Shown here one piece after another: positions 11,018 through 22,009 of a stretch of DNA of 64,000 bases. The first letter of the stretch is position 1. Each line of letters opens with the position of its first letter. This stretch comes from Rhizophagus irregularis (lineage: Eukaryota; Glomeromycota; Glomeromycetes; Glomerales; Glomeraceae): assembly GCF_026210795.1 (NCBI RefSeq), contig NC_089445.1:3162001-3226000 (forward strand), written 5' to 3'. The notes under the pieces were generated by a model that saw nothing but the letters and a program-made list of their open reading frames with translations, had not been told where the DNA came from and did not search any database. The position numbers and the translations under genes were made by a program.

Positions 11018-11768
11018 GTTATGAGGTCACGTTGTGCGTTTTATCAGGCTTACGTAATAGGTATTTTTTATACAACTTAGTAACTGGTTGTACTAACATA
11101 AATCACCAATTAGTAAATGCCTGTATATTGAAAATGTTTCATCGGTACACGAAATTTTGCATTTTCCATAAATGTTTTATAATCTTTGTTAAACTGCTAA
11201 AAATTTACATTATTGATCTACCATGTCTACCGAATTTTCAGTATTCTATAAAAGGTTAACACATCAAGTTGATCATTTTTAATACTTTTCGGTCGCGAGT
11301 CTGTATTCATCTTGAAATTTCCTACGATATGATAATCTTAAAAAACATATAACTAATAAATAATATTAACGTCCTAGTCAAAGTACTTATTACGTGTTGA
11401 TACTAATGATTATGTTGATGTGGCTGAGAAGTGTAAATAATTAGGAATTATTCTTAGTTACAATATACTGTCTATATATTTTTATTTATTTATTCTTTTT
11501 TTAAATTAGAAATCATCTTCTCTTCAATAAACGTGTCAAAAATACCCTTGTACGTTTTTACTTCGCCCACATTAATAACGCAATTTTACAAATGATTGCG
11601 GCTAAAATAATTATTAACATCAAAAATTTCGTATTTCCTCATATTGCTCTGCTCTTCAATTGTAAATTTTAACATAACTATGGCACAATATAGAAAAACG
11701 TCTTGTACACCTCCTTTACTTCGCCTTCATTGATTCATGAAATAGTGTTATTATAAAAAAAATTTTCT
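11018..11768. other. intergenic; contains a segment shared with 25.4 kb
   Basis: GTTGTACTAACATAAATCA at about 11088 recurs at about 25378 with related flanks (AGTAAATGCCTG against AGTAAATATCTG), indicating an old dispersed repeat. No gene recognised. Confidence 0.4.
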
Positions 11769-11776
11769 TATATAAA
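11769..11776 (+). promoter_or_regulatory. TATA box of the peptide precursor gene
   Basis: TATATAAA lies 57-64 nt upstream of the ATG at 11833. Confidence 0.55.
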
Positions 11777-11832
11777 CACGAGAAAGAGGTGAAAAAATTT
11801 CTTTAAACAAATTAACAAATACAAAATCAATA

Positions 11833-12088
11833 ATGAAATTCAAATGCTCATTGCTGATTTTCGCCTTTACTATTGTTTTAGCGAGTAAATAAATCATCAC
11901 TTTAAAAGAAATTTTTCTTTTTTTATTCATATTAATATTAAGGGTTCTTTTAATGATAATTTAAATTCACAGATGCAGCACCGTCATTTAAACGTAACGC
12001 GGACGCAGAAGCCCAACCCCCATGGAAACGTGACGCGGACGCAGAAGCCCAACCCCTGTGGTGGGGGATTAGTATCCATCGGTTGTAG
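11833..12088 (+). CDS. alpha-pheromone-like, Kex2-type peptide precursor (55 aa)
   Basis: Exon 1 is 11833-11884, the 88-nt phase-1 intron is 11885-11972 (GTAAAT...TTCACAG), and exon 2 is 11973-12088. Residues 1-18 are a signal peptide (MKFKCSLLIFAFTIVLAN), followed by AAPSF and a KR site (24-25). Two 12-residue units then follow: NADAEAQPPW, KR (36-37), DADAEAQPLW, with a tail WGISIHRL. The order signal peptide, dibasic KR, a run of X-Ala dipeptides, then a short peptide is that of yeast alpha-factor precursors. There Kex2 cuts after KR and a Ste13-type dipeptidyl aminopeptidase removes the X-Ala pairs. Predicted products would begin QPPW and QPLW. The two units are 36-bp near-identical DNA repeats (11990-12025, 12026-12061). 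Only two units exist and the last lacks a closing KR, so the array may be short or contracting. Processing is inferred. Confidence 0.72.
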
Positions 12089-12940
12089 CCGGTAGTAGCC
12101 GGATGGTTATACATGATCTGTGCACATGATTATTTTTCGGTAATTAGCTATTTTACCTATGAAAGTATAAATATATAAACAAATATAAGTAAATTGTGTA
12201 ATTAAACCTGAAAAATTTTTGGTCTGTTATTAAACTAAAAAAAATTTTTGTGTTAAATTATTTTTGGTAATTTTAAATTATCATGATGTATTCCTTTATT
12301 GCCAAATAAATGTTATAAAGTTATTTTATGTACTTTTAATTTTATTATTTGTTATAATAAACTAATAAGATACTACATTTTACTTACTTTCGCTATAATA
12401 GATTACGTATTTTATTAGTAAATATAACTAGGTAACGGTGACCGCTAAACTCCGAAGCGGGCGTCACGCTGCTCGTTTTCCCAAAGTGAAATCTTATTAT
12501 TGTTATATTTTGCAACGATTTGTAAACATTATCTTTATTGTAAAACTCAATCGTTAAAGTTTTTTATTGATAAATAGTTTAATAAAATAATTTAACATAA
12601 TTATAAATCAAATACCGAAATTAAATAATATGTAATTTTTGACTATTTGTAATAATAAATAAAATTTCGTTAAGATTTAATTATTGAAATTAATCGCTTT
12701 TCTTCAGAAAATCTCTCTTGTGACCTCTTACATTTTTTAATGCGTTGTAGTCTTTCAAACGAAAATGGCTTAAAAAGTACATCATTAAGAGCACGGTCCC
12801 TGGAAATTGCCACAATTTTGCGTTAAGATTTTAATAACGAAAATAAATTACACAAGATATCATTTATTATGTTTTTTCGTTTATTATTAATGAATCTTAA
12901 ATTACATGAAGAAATAATTTAAAAACAACTAAATTTATTA
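12089..12940. other. intergenic, nothing recognised
   Basis: AT-rich. A GC-richer sentence at about 12432-12485 (GTGACCGCTAAACTCCGAAG) shows no frame or pairing that could be interpreted. Confidence 0.4.
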
Positions 12941-13328
12941 TATGGGGACGCCCGTAGCAAAAAGGGGATGGGATAATTCCGTAATTTTAAAAAAATCGCA
13001 ATTTAAATCACGTGATAAATTTGGCAGATCATCACTTAATTGTAAAATGAATTGACTTTCGGACCTTTTTTTTTTATCTAAAACTAAATTTTACAGGCAA
13101 TTTACTAAGAGTATTGATTTTCTTTTAATAAGTTTATGTTGCTTGTTAATTCTATAAAAGTAAAATGCAAATAATAAGAAAATTTCAGAATTAAACTTTT
13201 TTTACTAATATATTATTAATAAAAAACCATATTTTCTTAATAATTAGACCAATAGACATATAATTATAATAAAATCTCAAATTTGAATTTTTTAGCCTAT
13301 CCCCCCTTTTGCTACGGGCGTCCCCATA
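12941..13328. mobile_element. MITE with TA flanks (Tc1/mariner-like)
   Basis: Terminal inverted repeats begin TATGGGGACGCCCGTAGC at the left. The right end reads identically on the other strand, and the match continues into a G-run (AAAAAGGGG against AAAAGGGGGG). A TA dinucleotide flanks each end (12939-12940, 13329-13330), as expected for the Tc1/mariner superfamily. About 388 bp with no transposase frame. Confidence 0.75.
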
Positions 13329-13456
13329 TACAGTAGAATCGAAGCTAATAGTACATGCATTGTTATATATGGTCACATGTATATAAGTCACGTGTGGGAC
13401 GTCCCGTATATTATGAAATCAGCTGTAAATCAACTGGTTAAATTAACCGGTTTAAA

Positions 13457-13606
13457 ATGCTGAAAATATTTTGTAATTCTGGCCAAATTTACGGTGCCGG
13501 CCAGAATTATAAATCACGGGACTTCAGATAAAAGTTTATAATGTGGAATTTTTTTTTGTTATATAAAATTCATAATGCGGGCCGAAATTCATAGTGCCAG
13601 CCTGAC
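13457..13606. repeat. dispersed repeat, GGCC-rich family, copy 1
   Basis: Contains AATTCTGGCCAAATTTACGG, GTGCCGGCCAGAATTATAAA and a GCGGGCCGAAATTCATAG end. It is closely similar to 20570-20697, and shorter related pieces occur at about 21800-21860, 47930 and 58222. Internal GGCC palindromes suggest a MITE family, but no terminal duplication could be fixed. Confidence 0.65.
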
Positions 13607-14061
13607 AAGACATCTTTTATTGACATTTATATGACACGAACCAGTCGAAACATGTGAGTGAGTTGCCATCTGTTCATGATCACTTTATTCGCGATCATTG
13701 CAAAGACCAGTTTATCGTGCAACATCCAGATTAACGACGATAATTGTTTATGGCAACTCGTATATTGTAATGCTAAGCATAGACCTTCTCTCTGAGCGTC
13801 TTGCCAATCAACCATTAGGACTTAGTTCCTAAAACCTCCAGTCCTAATAACAAATGTATAGCAAAAAATGTAATGGGCATTATAAGAACAGTCTATTCTT
13901 TTCATTATCTCCATTACTATTACTTTTTTATTAATACAGTAATACTTTTACAATACTATAAGCTAGCTATTTTATTTGGAACATGAATGACAATTACTCT
14001 TAATTATATATACAAAACGTAACAATACTTATTATGAAAGTTTAATCTAATTATTTATAGT
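13607..14061. other. GC-richer intergenic patch
   Basis: A minus-strand frame at 13627-13815 has mixed composition (VDWQDAQREGLCLALQYTS) that could be a remnant of an old gene or transposon, but it matches nothing recognised. The rest is AT-rich. Confidence 0.35.
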
Positions 14062-14208
14062 ATGAGCAATTTTAAGAGATTGTGCATTTTTGGAGAGCCG
14101 CGTTCTGAGACTACACCACTTGTTGAGTTCACCATCGTAGGTGAACCAGAAGATATTACCGTTGAAGTTTTAGATTTATTAAGTCAATTTTCAAGAGAGA
14201 TACAGTAA
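14062..14208 (+). CDS. short coding-like ORF, 48 aa
   Basis: ATG 14062 to TAA 14206-14208. The sequence has non-random composition (IFGEPRSETTPLVEFTIVGE and EDITVEVLDLLSQF) with two predicted beta-type strands and a final helix. ATTTATAG directly upstream could be a splice acceptor, so this may be the last exon of a larger gene. It may be related to the coding-like exon at 15190, which also contains a PVEF-type strand. Not recognised. Confidence 0.35.
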   Translation: MSNFKRLCIFGEPRSETTPLVEFTIVGEPEDITVEVLDLLSQFSREIQ

Positions 14209-15189
14209 CAAAAAACCAAATATTTACTCAAATTTACTTAAAAAGATCCCATCTTGATGCGGTTGAACAATTACTTGTACTTGAGTCATAATATCAGCTT
14301 GAAGATCTTTACCCTTCGCACAAAAACCAGATGCAAAATTCTATTTTAAGGATAACATAGTCTTATTTACTGCTACTAAAGTAATTAATATTATTAAGGA
14401 TTGATTTCTTTACCTCTCTACCTTTATTAGTAAGCATGAAGGATGATATCTTTCCCAAAGCTTTGACTTATTTGCATTGAGATTATAGGCATCACATTCG
14501 ATATTGATCTTTCATTAGTGCTATTAGCGCTTTAAGATTAAAAATACATGGTTTATAATTAAGTATAAATATGAATATATTAAAGAATTAAGTGATACTT
14601 CGTCGATAATGTATAGAAAAAATGGAAGCCCACATAACAACATTTTAGATTAAATTATTTTTTTACGTTATTGTACTGGAACTAGTTGAACCAACAAAGA
14701 CCATATTATTTTTGTATACATTTTGTTATTATTTATACACTTTGTAATTTCTCCATTTCGTTCAAAGATTCATCAAGATATTTTCGTGTATGATTTGTGT
14801 ATTAATCATTCATTTTCTAGGATGCAGTTTCTACTCTTTCTGATTCTACTTCATACCCTTCAGATAGATGAATCTAGGCAGGTAGACGCTCAGTTTAAAG
14901 ATTGCATATAGAACGTATAATATAACAAACTAGTCTATGCATGTAAGTTCATTTCCTTCAGACGAGCAAAGGCGAATCCTTGGATCCGATTTTTTCTACA
15001 CATAGTTAACGAATTTTCCCTCAAATGCTAACCTATTATTAATAATGAAAGGAACACCAATATTAGGGATACTTTCAACCGGTATTTCAATAACTATATT
15101 ACCGATTAAGAAAAAAAAGTTAGTTAATATGCAAAGCAATATGTTAATTCATAATTAATTTTTATTATTATTTACTCAAATTTTGATAG
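14209..15189. other. region with scattered coding-like scraps
   Basis: Several short plus-strand segments have mixed composition (for example around 14440 and 15045), but they do not connect by plausible splice sites. It could be the body of a decayed gene ending at 15345. Confidence 0.3.
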
Positions 15190-15345
15190 GTACTAATAAA
15201 TGGTCGAAACTTACAAACACCAGTTACTGGTTACTTCAATAGGAAAATTTCATCATCTGAAGGTTGGGTACCAGTTGAGTTCCAAGTTTCAATCGTTGAG
15301 GAAGGCTGGTTCGGATATCTTTACAATTTAAGACCATCTCATTAA
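15190..15345 (+). CDS. coding-like terminal exon, gene unknown
   Basis: After an acceptor-like TTTTGATAG, 51 codons are open to TAA at 15343-15345. They read VLINGRNLQTPVTGYFNRK, then SSEGWVPVEFQVSIVEEGWF and GYLYNLRPSH. High Trp/Gly/aromatic content and low AT skew are unlike intergenic DNA here. No upstream exon could be joined without stops, so it is either a fragment of a pseudogene or the end of a gene with a distant exon. Confidence 0.4.
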   Translation, partial: VLINGRNLQTPVTGYFNRKISSSEGWVPVEFQVSIVEEGWFGYLYNLRPSH

Positions 15346-16027
15346 AATCAAGTTAAATAATCGTATAATAAATAAAATTCTTTTTATGTATCATACTAAT
15401 TGTAACCAAGTACATGTATATTGAATCGGTAAGTGGGAGAGATTAATAAACTCATAAATGAAAGCCTCGTCTTCGTATTCTGGTGAACATGATGAAACTA
15501 ACACAACAAGAAAGCTAAAAGTTTTGCAGAATAAAAGAAAAGAAAATAAATGCATAGTATGTGCAAAGGAGAAATGTATCAGAAATAAATAGAAATATAA
15601 TTTCAAATTATCTATTTATATTTTTTTCATTGAGGTAAATAAATAAGTTGTACAAGAATAAAGAAGACCGGGCTAGAATTTCCTTAATATGATATAACAA
15701 TAAATTTTTATTAAATGGGTGACGAGTAATATGATGAGTAATTTATTTTGCACGCAAATGATAATCCCTCTTACTCATTAATTTTTTACTCCGTGTGTTG
15801 ATATTTTTTTTCCTTCGGGGTCATGGAATTATACAGTATAGTCCGTATGCAAATAGATTATCTGCAGAATGCTAAAATTATTATATGCAGTTCGGTGGAT
15901 ATGATTCACACGACCACACGTGCGGATATTCGCTATTTGTGACGCATCAAAAAATTAAGTTACTGAGTAATCTCATTTTTTTGTAATGAACATCTGATGA
16001 ATAGCCTGTCCATTTTCGGTCGTGTGT
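15346..16027. other. intergenic, nothing recognised
   Basis: No supported feature. Confidence 0.4.
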
Positions 16028-16035
16028 ATTATGAG

Positions 16036-16512
16036 TAGAGATGATCACAATTCAGTGAACCGGTGGTTCAAACTGAGTCACTTGGTTCGTGGTTCAGTTC
16101 GTTCACACCTTGAACCGAACCAGGTGAATCATAGTTCAGTTCAATCAATTCAGCTTGAACCAAACTGAACTGAATTTAAATGAATTGAACGAATTTATTT
16201 GGTTTGTTGTTTCACATTGTGTAATTAAATAAATTAAATTATACAAATTATAAATTATTCATTTTAACTTGATAAATACATTACAATCAATACAATTAAA
16301 ACACAAAAGAATATTATAAGTTTTAAAAGTTTATTAATTATTTTTATATAAATTCGGATAAATTCTCCTGATTCTTTTCATTTACATCTAATAAAAAGTA
16401 CTTTTAATTGATGTGAAGTGGTTAAACTAGAAAGGGTTTAGTTCAAATCAGTTTGGTTCACTGAACTGAACCTTTGAACTGAATGGTTCGGTTCGAACCA
16501 TAATTATCCCTA
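16036..16512. mobile_element. hAT-type MITE rich in GGTTCA motifs
   Basis: The ends read TAGAGATGATC at the left and, from the other strand, TAGGGATAATT at the right, a hAT-style terminus. Flanking octamers are ATTATGAG (16028-16035) and ATTATAAG (16513-16520), an 8-bp target duplication with one change. Both subterminal regions carry many TGAACC/GGTTCA motifs in both orientations, likely the transposase-binding sites. 477 bp with no coding capacity. Confidence 0.8.
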
Positions 16513-16520
16513 ATTATAAG

Positions 16521-17342
16521 CCATTCTATTTGTGAGACATGTTCGACCTAAGAAACTCAAAAAGTTTATGAGCCAAAAGGTCAGATATTTCATGTGTTGC
16601 ACAAAAATCAGACAAATCAAAATAAACTAAACCTGACCAAAAAATGCAACCGATTGGAAATGAACAGAGCTAATGTGAAAACAAAACAATATTGGCAGTA
16701 AGATCCATAAACCATATTTTATGTTGATATCATATCTTGAGGTAAATTGTCTTGGACACAGTTAAAAGGTTGACACAAGTCTACTACTGCTCACTATCCT
16801 AATGGAAATGCGGCTATGGAGGACTATATATGTTTATGAACATTAATTACATATTAGATCACGTGGTGCTGAAATTTGTACAAACAAAAAAAAATTATAC
16901 AAGATATAATTTATAATACGTAGAAATTAAGAACTAATTAGATGAATACAAAAATAATAGATTTTAAATTAACAATATTATATATGGCATGTATAAAATG
17001 TAAATGATTTAATTACCTATGGGTGAGACTAGTAGCAACTTACTAGTTAGTTGTCAAAATTTGCGATAAAATAGATTTTTTCATAACAGAGATTCACAGC
17101 CGATGATTTACGCCACTCCGATCATGTGGGATCTTTTAGATGGACAAATTTTTATCATAATTGATAGATGATTTTATTGTGTTAAACTAATAAACATTTG
17201 TTAAAAGAGAAAATATAATATTACACTTTAGAGAAGAATAGTATACATAGGAAATCTTCATACAGAGATAATATATAAGATAAATTGAAAAAAGCGAGAA
17301 TATTATACAGATTTTAATATACTAATTATATTATCATTAATC
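16521..17342. other. intergenic, nothing recognised
   Basis: AT-rich sequence downstream of kinase B with no supported feature. Confidence 0.4.
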
Positions 17343-18645
17343 TTAAATATCGAATTCGAATTCTCTAGAAACATAAACTGTGTAATAATAATAATAATAA
17401 TTAGTCTCTAAAAATATTTAATTTTATATACCAGGAAAGAGAATTTTTTAAAACAATAATAATCATAAGTAAATTTTACCTTGAACTTTTAAGCTTCTAG
17501 TAGATTCTACAGATTCTACCATTGCACTTAAAGAACCACTTTTGTATATGCTATGTGTTATTCTAGGTCCAATGTCTGTTGATATAATAGATTTAGTTTT
17601 ATTAAATGGCTCTTGAAAAAGTATATTCTCAACATTTTTTTGCAGTTTAGCTGCAGTTGGTCTTTTATTTGGATCCGAATGCCAACAGCTTTGCATTAAT
17701 TTAATATAATCTTCAGGTGCGTTTGTAACAATTGGAGGATGAAGACCATCACATATTTCAATAATAAGATCGGTATCATGATTTCGATCCCAAAATGGTC
17801 TTCTACCTGTCATTAATTCCCACATAATCATACCGAAACTATAAATATCTGAAGCTTTAGTATATTTTTGTCCTTGAAGAACCTCTGGTGCAACATAGGG
17901 AATAATACCATATACTTCATTATCCTCATCATCATTTAGTGATGATTTACTTAGTCCTAAATCACCTGTTGTCGCTAGTAATAAATTATCATTTTTCATA
18001 TCTATAAAAATGTTACCACTATGATAATCTTTGTGAATTACATTTGCGTCATGTATAGTTTTAAGCCCAAGTATCATATAATACAAGATTTGTAACTTTA
18101 TTCCCCAGTCCATATTGTAAAAATTATTGGTTATATAATTCGATAAGTCACCGTATTCGCAATATTTTGTGATTATCAAAAAATTCTGGGTAGTAGGAAG
18201 TTGGGTAATTCCATAATATGTGTTGATTATAAAATCCAAATGCTTACAACATTCACGACTCGAAACATAATTAAATATCTTGAGCTAAAAAATTAATATT
18301 ATTAAATTGTTTGTTTTTTTATTTGATTAATAATTAAAAAATTATAATAAGATGTTTTACCTCATTTAATTGATTAGAAGTTATATCTTTAGAATTAGAA
18401 AGTTCCTTGAGAGCAACTGTCATTTCTCCTTTACGTTGGTTCACATCATTCCAATTAGTTATTGGACCATTGATCCAAGTCGCTTTATAGATTTTACTAA
18501 ATCCTCCTTCGGCAATATATTCTACATCCTTAAATTTTTCGTAAGGAACAAATTCCATTCTCCCTTCTTTTCTAGTTAAAGTGTGTCTGATAAAATTATC
18601 AATAACATCATTTCCACTTAGAGGGATTGATTTTGTTTGGTTCAT
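17343..18645 (-). CDS. TKL-like protein kinase B, N-terminally short
   Basis: Exons on the minus strand: 18645-18361, 18284-17480, 17407-17343, giving 384 residues. Both introns are GT-AG and the frame closes on TAA. Compared with kinases A, C, F and L it lacks the first ~60 residues, including the CxxC...CxxC module. It starts MNQTKSIPLSGNDVIDNF, directly at the conserved linker. Kinase core motifs are all present: AEGGFSKIYKATW, VALKEL, IHKDYHSGNI, GDLGLSK, VAPEVL. The tail is reduced to one short exon ending SREFEFDI, so the usual chain of micro-exons has been lost or skipped. About 310 nt of exon 2 are nearly identical to kinase A, including synonymous sites. Probably active; loss of the N-terminal module may alter regulation. 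Confidence 0.85.
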
Positions 18646-18706
18646 AATTCTTTATCCTTCTTTTTTTTTGTAAAAAGAAATAATTTTATCCTTCCACGAA
18701 ATCACC

Positions 18707-18716
18707 CATATATATA
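18707..18716 (-). promoter_or_regulatory. TATA box of kinase B
   Basis: TATATATA on the minus strand about 65 nt upstream of the ATG at 18645. Confidence 0.45.
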
Positions 18717-18719
18717 CTC

Positions 18720-19486
18720 TATTAAATTTACATGTAGTAGAAAAAAAAACAATGATTTCTAGAAAGTTATTACTAACTGCAGTAAGTTACTAAAACTAAC
18801 TAAATACAGTAGTAGAACTAACAAAAAATAAAAAATTTTTTTTTTTACGTTACAATACTTTTTTCTTTACGTTACATAGTTGCGATATCTGTAAAAAAAT
18901 TTAACCATTTTGCGTAATTTTTAAAAGTCTGATTGTAAAAAAAAAAAGAATTCATCATAAGAATTCAAAAAAATCCTAAAGAAACAACAAACAGTTCATG
19001 TAACAAACAGTGCATCTTCCTAATAATGGTTTAAAGTTTGATTTTGGTACTTTTTTAAAAATCAAAGATGGGAATTTATTGCATTTATTCTAGGAACTTT
19101 AATTGTATATAAAATGCTTTATAAAAGGCCATAAATTCAAAGTGAAATCTTTTTTATTTTTCAAAAAAGGGAAAAACATTATTACAATAAAGAAAAAAAA
19201 CAATTTCTAAACTAAAATTAGAAATTAATCATTTTTCATTTTTCATTTATTAATAATCATCATATTTCATCATACTTGCAATATAATATTTATAATCCAT
19301 TTTATATAACTAAAAAAAATACACGTGTAATAACCGTATTGTGTAATATTTCCCAAAATTTTTTTTCTTTTTCTTTCGAATTTTTTTTTATTCTTTCTTT
19401 CTTTTTCGGCTAATTTTTTTATTTTTATTTTTTGCCGGTTTCCGACATTCTTTCACTATTTAGGTTTGGATCGTCGATGCTGCAAC
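18720..19486. other. AT-rich intergenic, homopolymer runs
   Basis: No supported feature. Confidence 0.4.
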
Positions 19487-19706
19487 TTCCCTAGCGTAAC
19501 CTGAAAAAAATGTCACAAAATGCAACTTGACTGAAATTAAGTGTGGCGCACGTGTGACGAATAAGGAGTGACGAATAAGTTTTTACCTACTCGAAAAAAC
19601 TATCCCTCAAATACTTATAGAAAATGGAAACGCAGTGGGTGTGACGGTTGTGACAAATCAAAGTCACGTGATTTTTCGTGACATTTTTTTCAGGTTACGC
19701 TGGGAA
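19487..19706. mobile_element. MITE with 24-bp perfect terminal repeats
   Basis: AGCGTAACCTGAAAAA and the following 8 bases (19493-19516) are the exact complement of 19678-19701. The pairing continues outward as TTCCC(T)/GGGAA. About 220 bp, non-coding. The target duplication is not clear, so the superfamily is left open. Confidence 0.75.
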
Positions 19707-20569
19707 ACAGGGAAAGTCCGATGCTGCGGGCTGCGCCACGGCAACTGCCGATTCTTATTAATAATAGTATTATTTTTTAGGTTGTATCAAGCTCAATAGA
19801 CTGACGTAATTTACTTATTTTATTTATTAACAATAGATCGTTATAATTAAATTGTTCTGGAATTTTTTTATTTTTCATATTAATTAATGAGATATTTTTT
19901 TTTCTATAACAATAGATTGCTATAATGAATTTCTTTGTTTTTTGGTAAATGGGCGGCAAGTATAAACGGGTTACACCTTGTAATATAATAAAAATATAAT
20001 CTAGAGGTAAGACATTTGTTAACCGGTTACGTAAAATCAATTTTTAACCGATTACAGCTGATTACAATATACGGGACATACCGAGAGACAACTTGGTACT
20101 GTAATGACGCGCCCTGCTTACGCACGTTTGCCACCACGTCATTGAACATTGTTATCTTTATTCATAATAATAAAATATACAAAATAACTAAAATTATCCC
20201 GAATTCATGCTTGGTTCTTAATAAAATATAATGAGAACTAAAATAAAACTAATAAAAAATTAATATTCTTTAATCCCAAAATCCCTTAACATTATCAAAT
20301 TCTTATTACTCATAATTTACAATTCCAAACTTCGATAGTTTTCCATACTTAACAATATCTCACGTATTGTATCTTTCATAAATTCATTATTAAAATTCCA
20401 AAATCCTAAATATAACTTTCAAACTGCGATAGCTTCCCCTAAGTATCTTTGAATCTCGTATTTCAACTCACGAAAACATATTAACAAAATAATATCAAAA
20501 CGACAAAATCATGCATTACTTAATCTTCCCACTTACTATTATTTATCGTTCACACGTTAGTTCTGTAAA
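19707..20569. other. intergenic, nothing recognised
   Basis: No supported feature. Short AACCGGTTA/TAACCGATTA motifs occur at about 20018-20055. Confidence 0.35.
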
Positions 20570-20697
20570 TGCTGAAAATACTTTGTAATTCTGGCCAAAT
20601 TTAGGTGCCGGCCAGAATTATAAATCACGGGACTTCGGATAAAAGGAATTTTTTGTATAAAATTCATAATGCGGGCCGGAATTCATAGTGTCAGCCT
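20570..20697. repeat. dispersed repeat, GGCC-rich family, copy 2
   Basis: Near-identical to 13457-13606 over AATGCTGAAAATACTTTG through GCGGGCCGGAATTCATAG, with short deletions. GGCC-containing sequence continues to about 20870. The minus-strand frame 20618-20884 arises from this repeat and is not regarded as a gene. Confidence 0.65.
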
Positions 20698-20879
20698 GAA
20701 TTTCGACTTTCGGCCAGAGTTTCGTTTCGAACTGACAGTGGCCTAATTTTGCAGGAATTAAAAATATATCTGCTAATTCTGGCCGAATTTTAATGCTGGC
20801 TAGGATGAGTTTGCCGAAAGTTGCCGACTTGTCGGATTGTCGGCTAATTGAAAAAATAACGAACACAAATATCACGTGA

Positions 20880-21860
20880 CTCAATTTTGGGCTGATTCAA
20901 TCCAACAACCTGACAACTCTCGTCAAAAATTTGCTGTAAAGGGTTGGTTAACCGGTTATTAACTGGTTAAGACTTTTTGGACCGGTTCCAACCTCTAAAT
21001 GGTAAATGATGTATGAATTTTCTTATTTATATTCTCAGGTTAATTATATTAGTACGAAATAAAATTACGCCAGTATAGAAATCACATCAGCACTAGGATT
21101 AAAAATTTTATGGAAGCAAACCTCTTAATTCATTAATCAAAATGTTTGTTATGTCGGTTAAAGAATATAGTATCACTATATTTCCTAAACAGACATATGA
21201 AGTTGCTCAAGCGCTAAGAAGAAAGTTTTAAGAAATTTCTTTAACGTGACATACAATCTTGATGGTAGTTCTCTCTTTGTAATGAGTTCTTGATAATTCA
21301 GAATGCTATAATAGCAAAGGTACAGAACCCTAAGTCTTAAAGGGTAGAGGCGTAGCATAATTATGAACCATAAACAGTGACTGTCCGCGAAAATTTTTAT
21401 CAATTTTAGAAATAAAATGAATAAATTTTGCTATTATTTATTTCAAACTTTTATAGTTTTTGGAATTACAATTTTTTTTTATAGTAAATAAAATCAGTAG
21501 TGATTGTTACCATTGGTGATTTTCACTAGTCCGATTTTTTATAAGATTAATATTAAATTAAATAATCAACTACACATATTAAACAGTTATTCTATATGTA
21601 AATTTACAAGAAGAAGAGATTTGTCTAAGGTCAAAAAGGCTGTTTTCAGATAATTTTTGAGAAAAATGCAAAATTTTGATTTTTAAAATTTTTCACTTTA
21701 CTAAAAGCTTTTTTTAACAAATTTTAAAAATTTGTCATGGTCAATATTTGTTAACATATTTATTATTTAAGTTAAAATTTTGTGATCAGTATTTTTTAAT
21801 TCTGGCCAAAATTATAAACCGGCATTTATAACTCCGGCCAAATTGTAATTTTTGGCCATA
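20880..21860. other. intergenic, old repeat scraps
   Basis: Contains GGTTAACCGGTTATTAACC (about 20943-20962), like the hAT subterminal motifs at 33.4 kb, and GGCC-family fragments near 21805-21850. No gene. Confidence 0.4.
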
Positions 21861-21867
21861 ATTAAGA

Positions 21868-22003
21868 ATCACCGTGGTGATGTTGTGACTGAAATTGAAA
21901 TTTAACTGAATTTAAAATTCAGATATGGGAATTTCTGGAAAAGTTGACTGAATTTTAAATTCAGTTAAATTTCAATTTCAGTTACAACAGTGATAATCAC
22001 TGG
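21868..22003. repeat. near-perfect inverted repeat
   Basis: The left arm from TGACTGAAATTGAAATTTAA through AATTTAAAATTCA pairs with TGAATTTTAAATTCAG through TTTCAATTTCAGTTAC. The outer parts (CACCGTGGTGATGTTGTGAC against CACCAGTGATTATCACTGTT) pair less well. Total about 135 bp, loop about 25 nt. Likely a small MITE. Confidence 0.7.
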
Positions 22004-22009
22004 TGAGAT

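Noticed and set aside
10933-11259. 108-codon plus-strand frame
   Set aside because: Starts inside the compound palindrome, and its composition is not coding-like.
20618-20884. 88-codon minus-strand frame
   Set aside because: Derived from the dispersed GGCC-rich repeat, which has a second copy at 13.5 kb without this frame.
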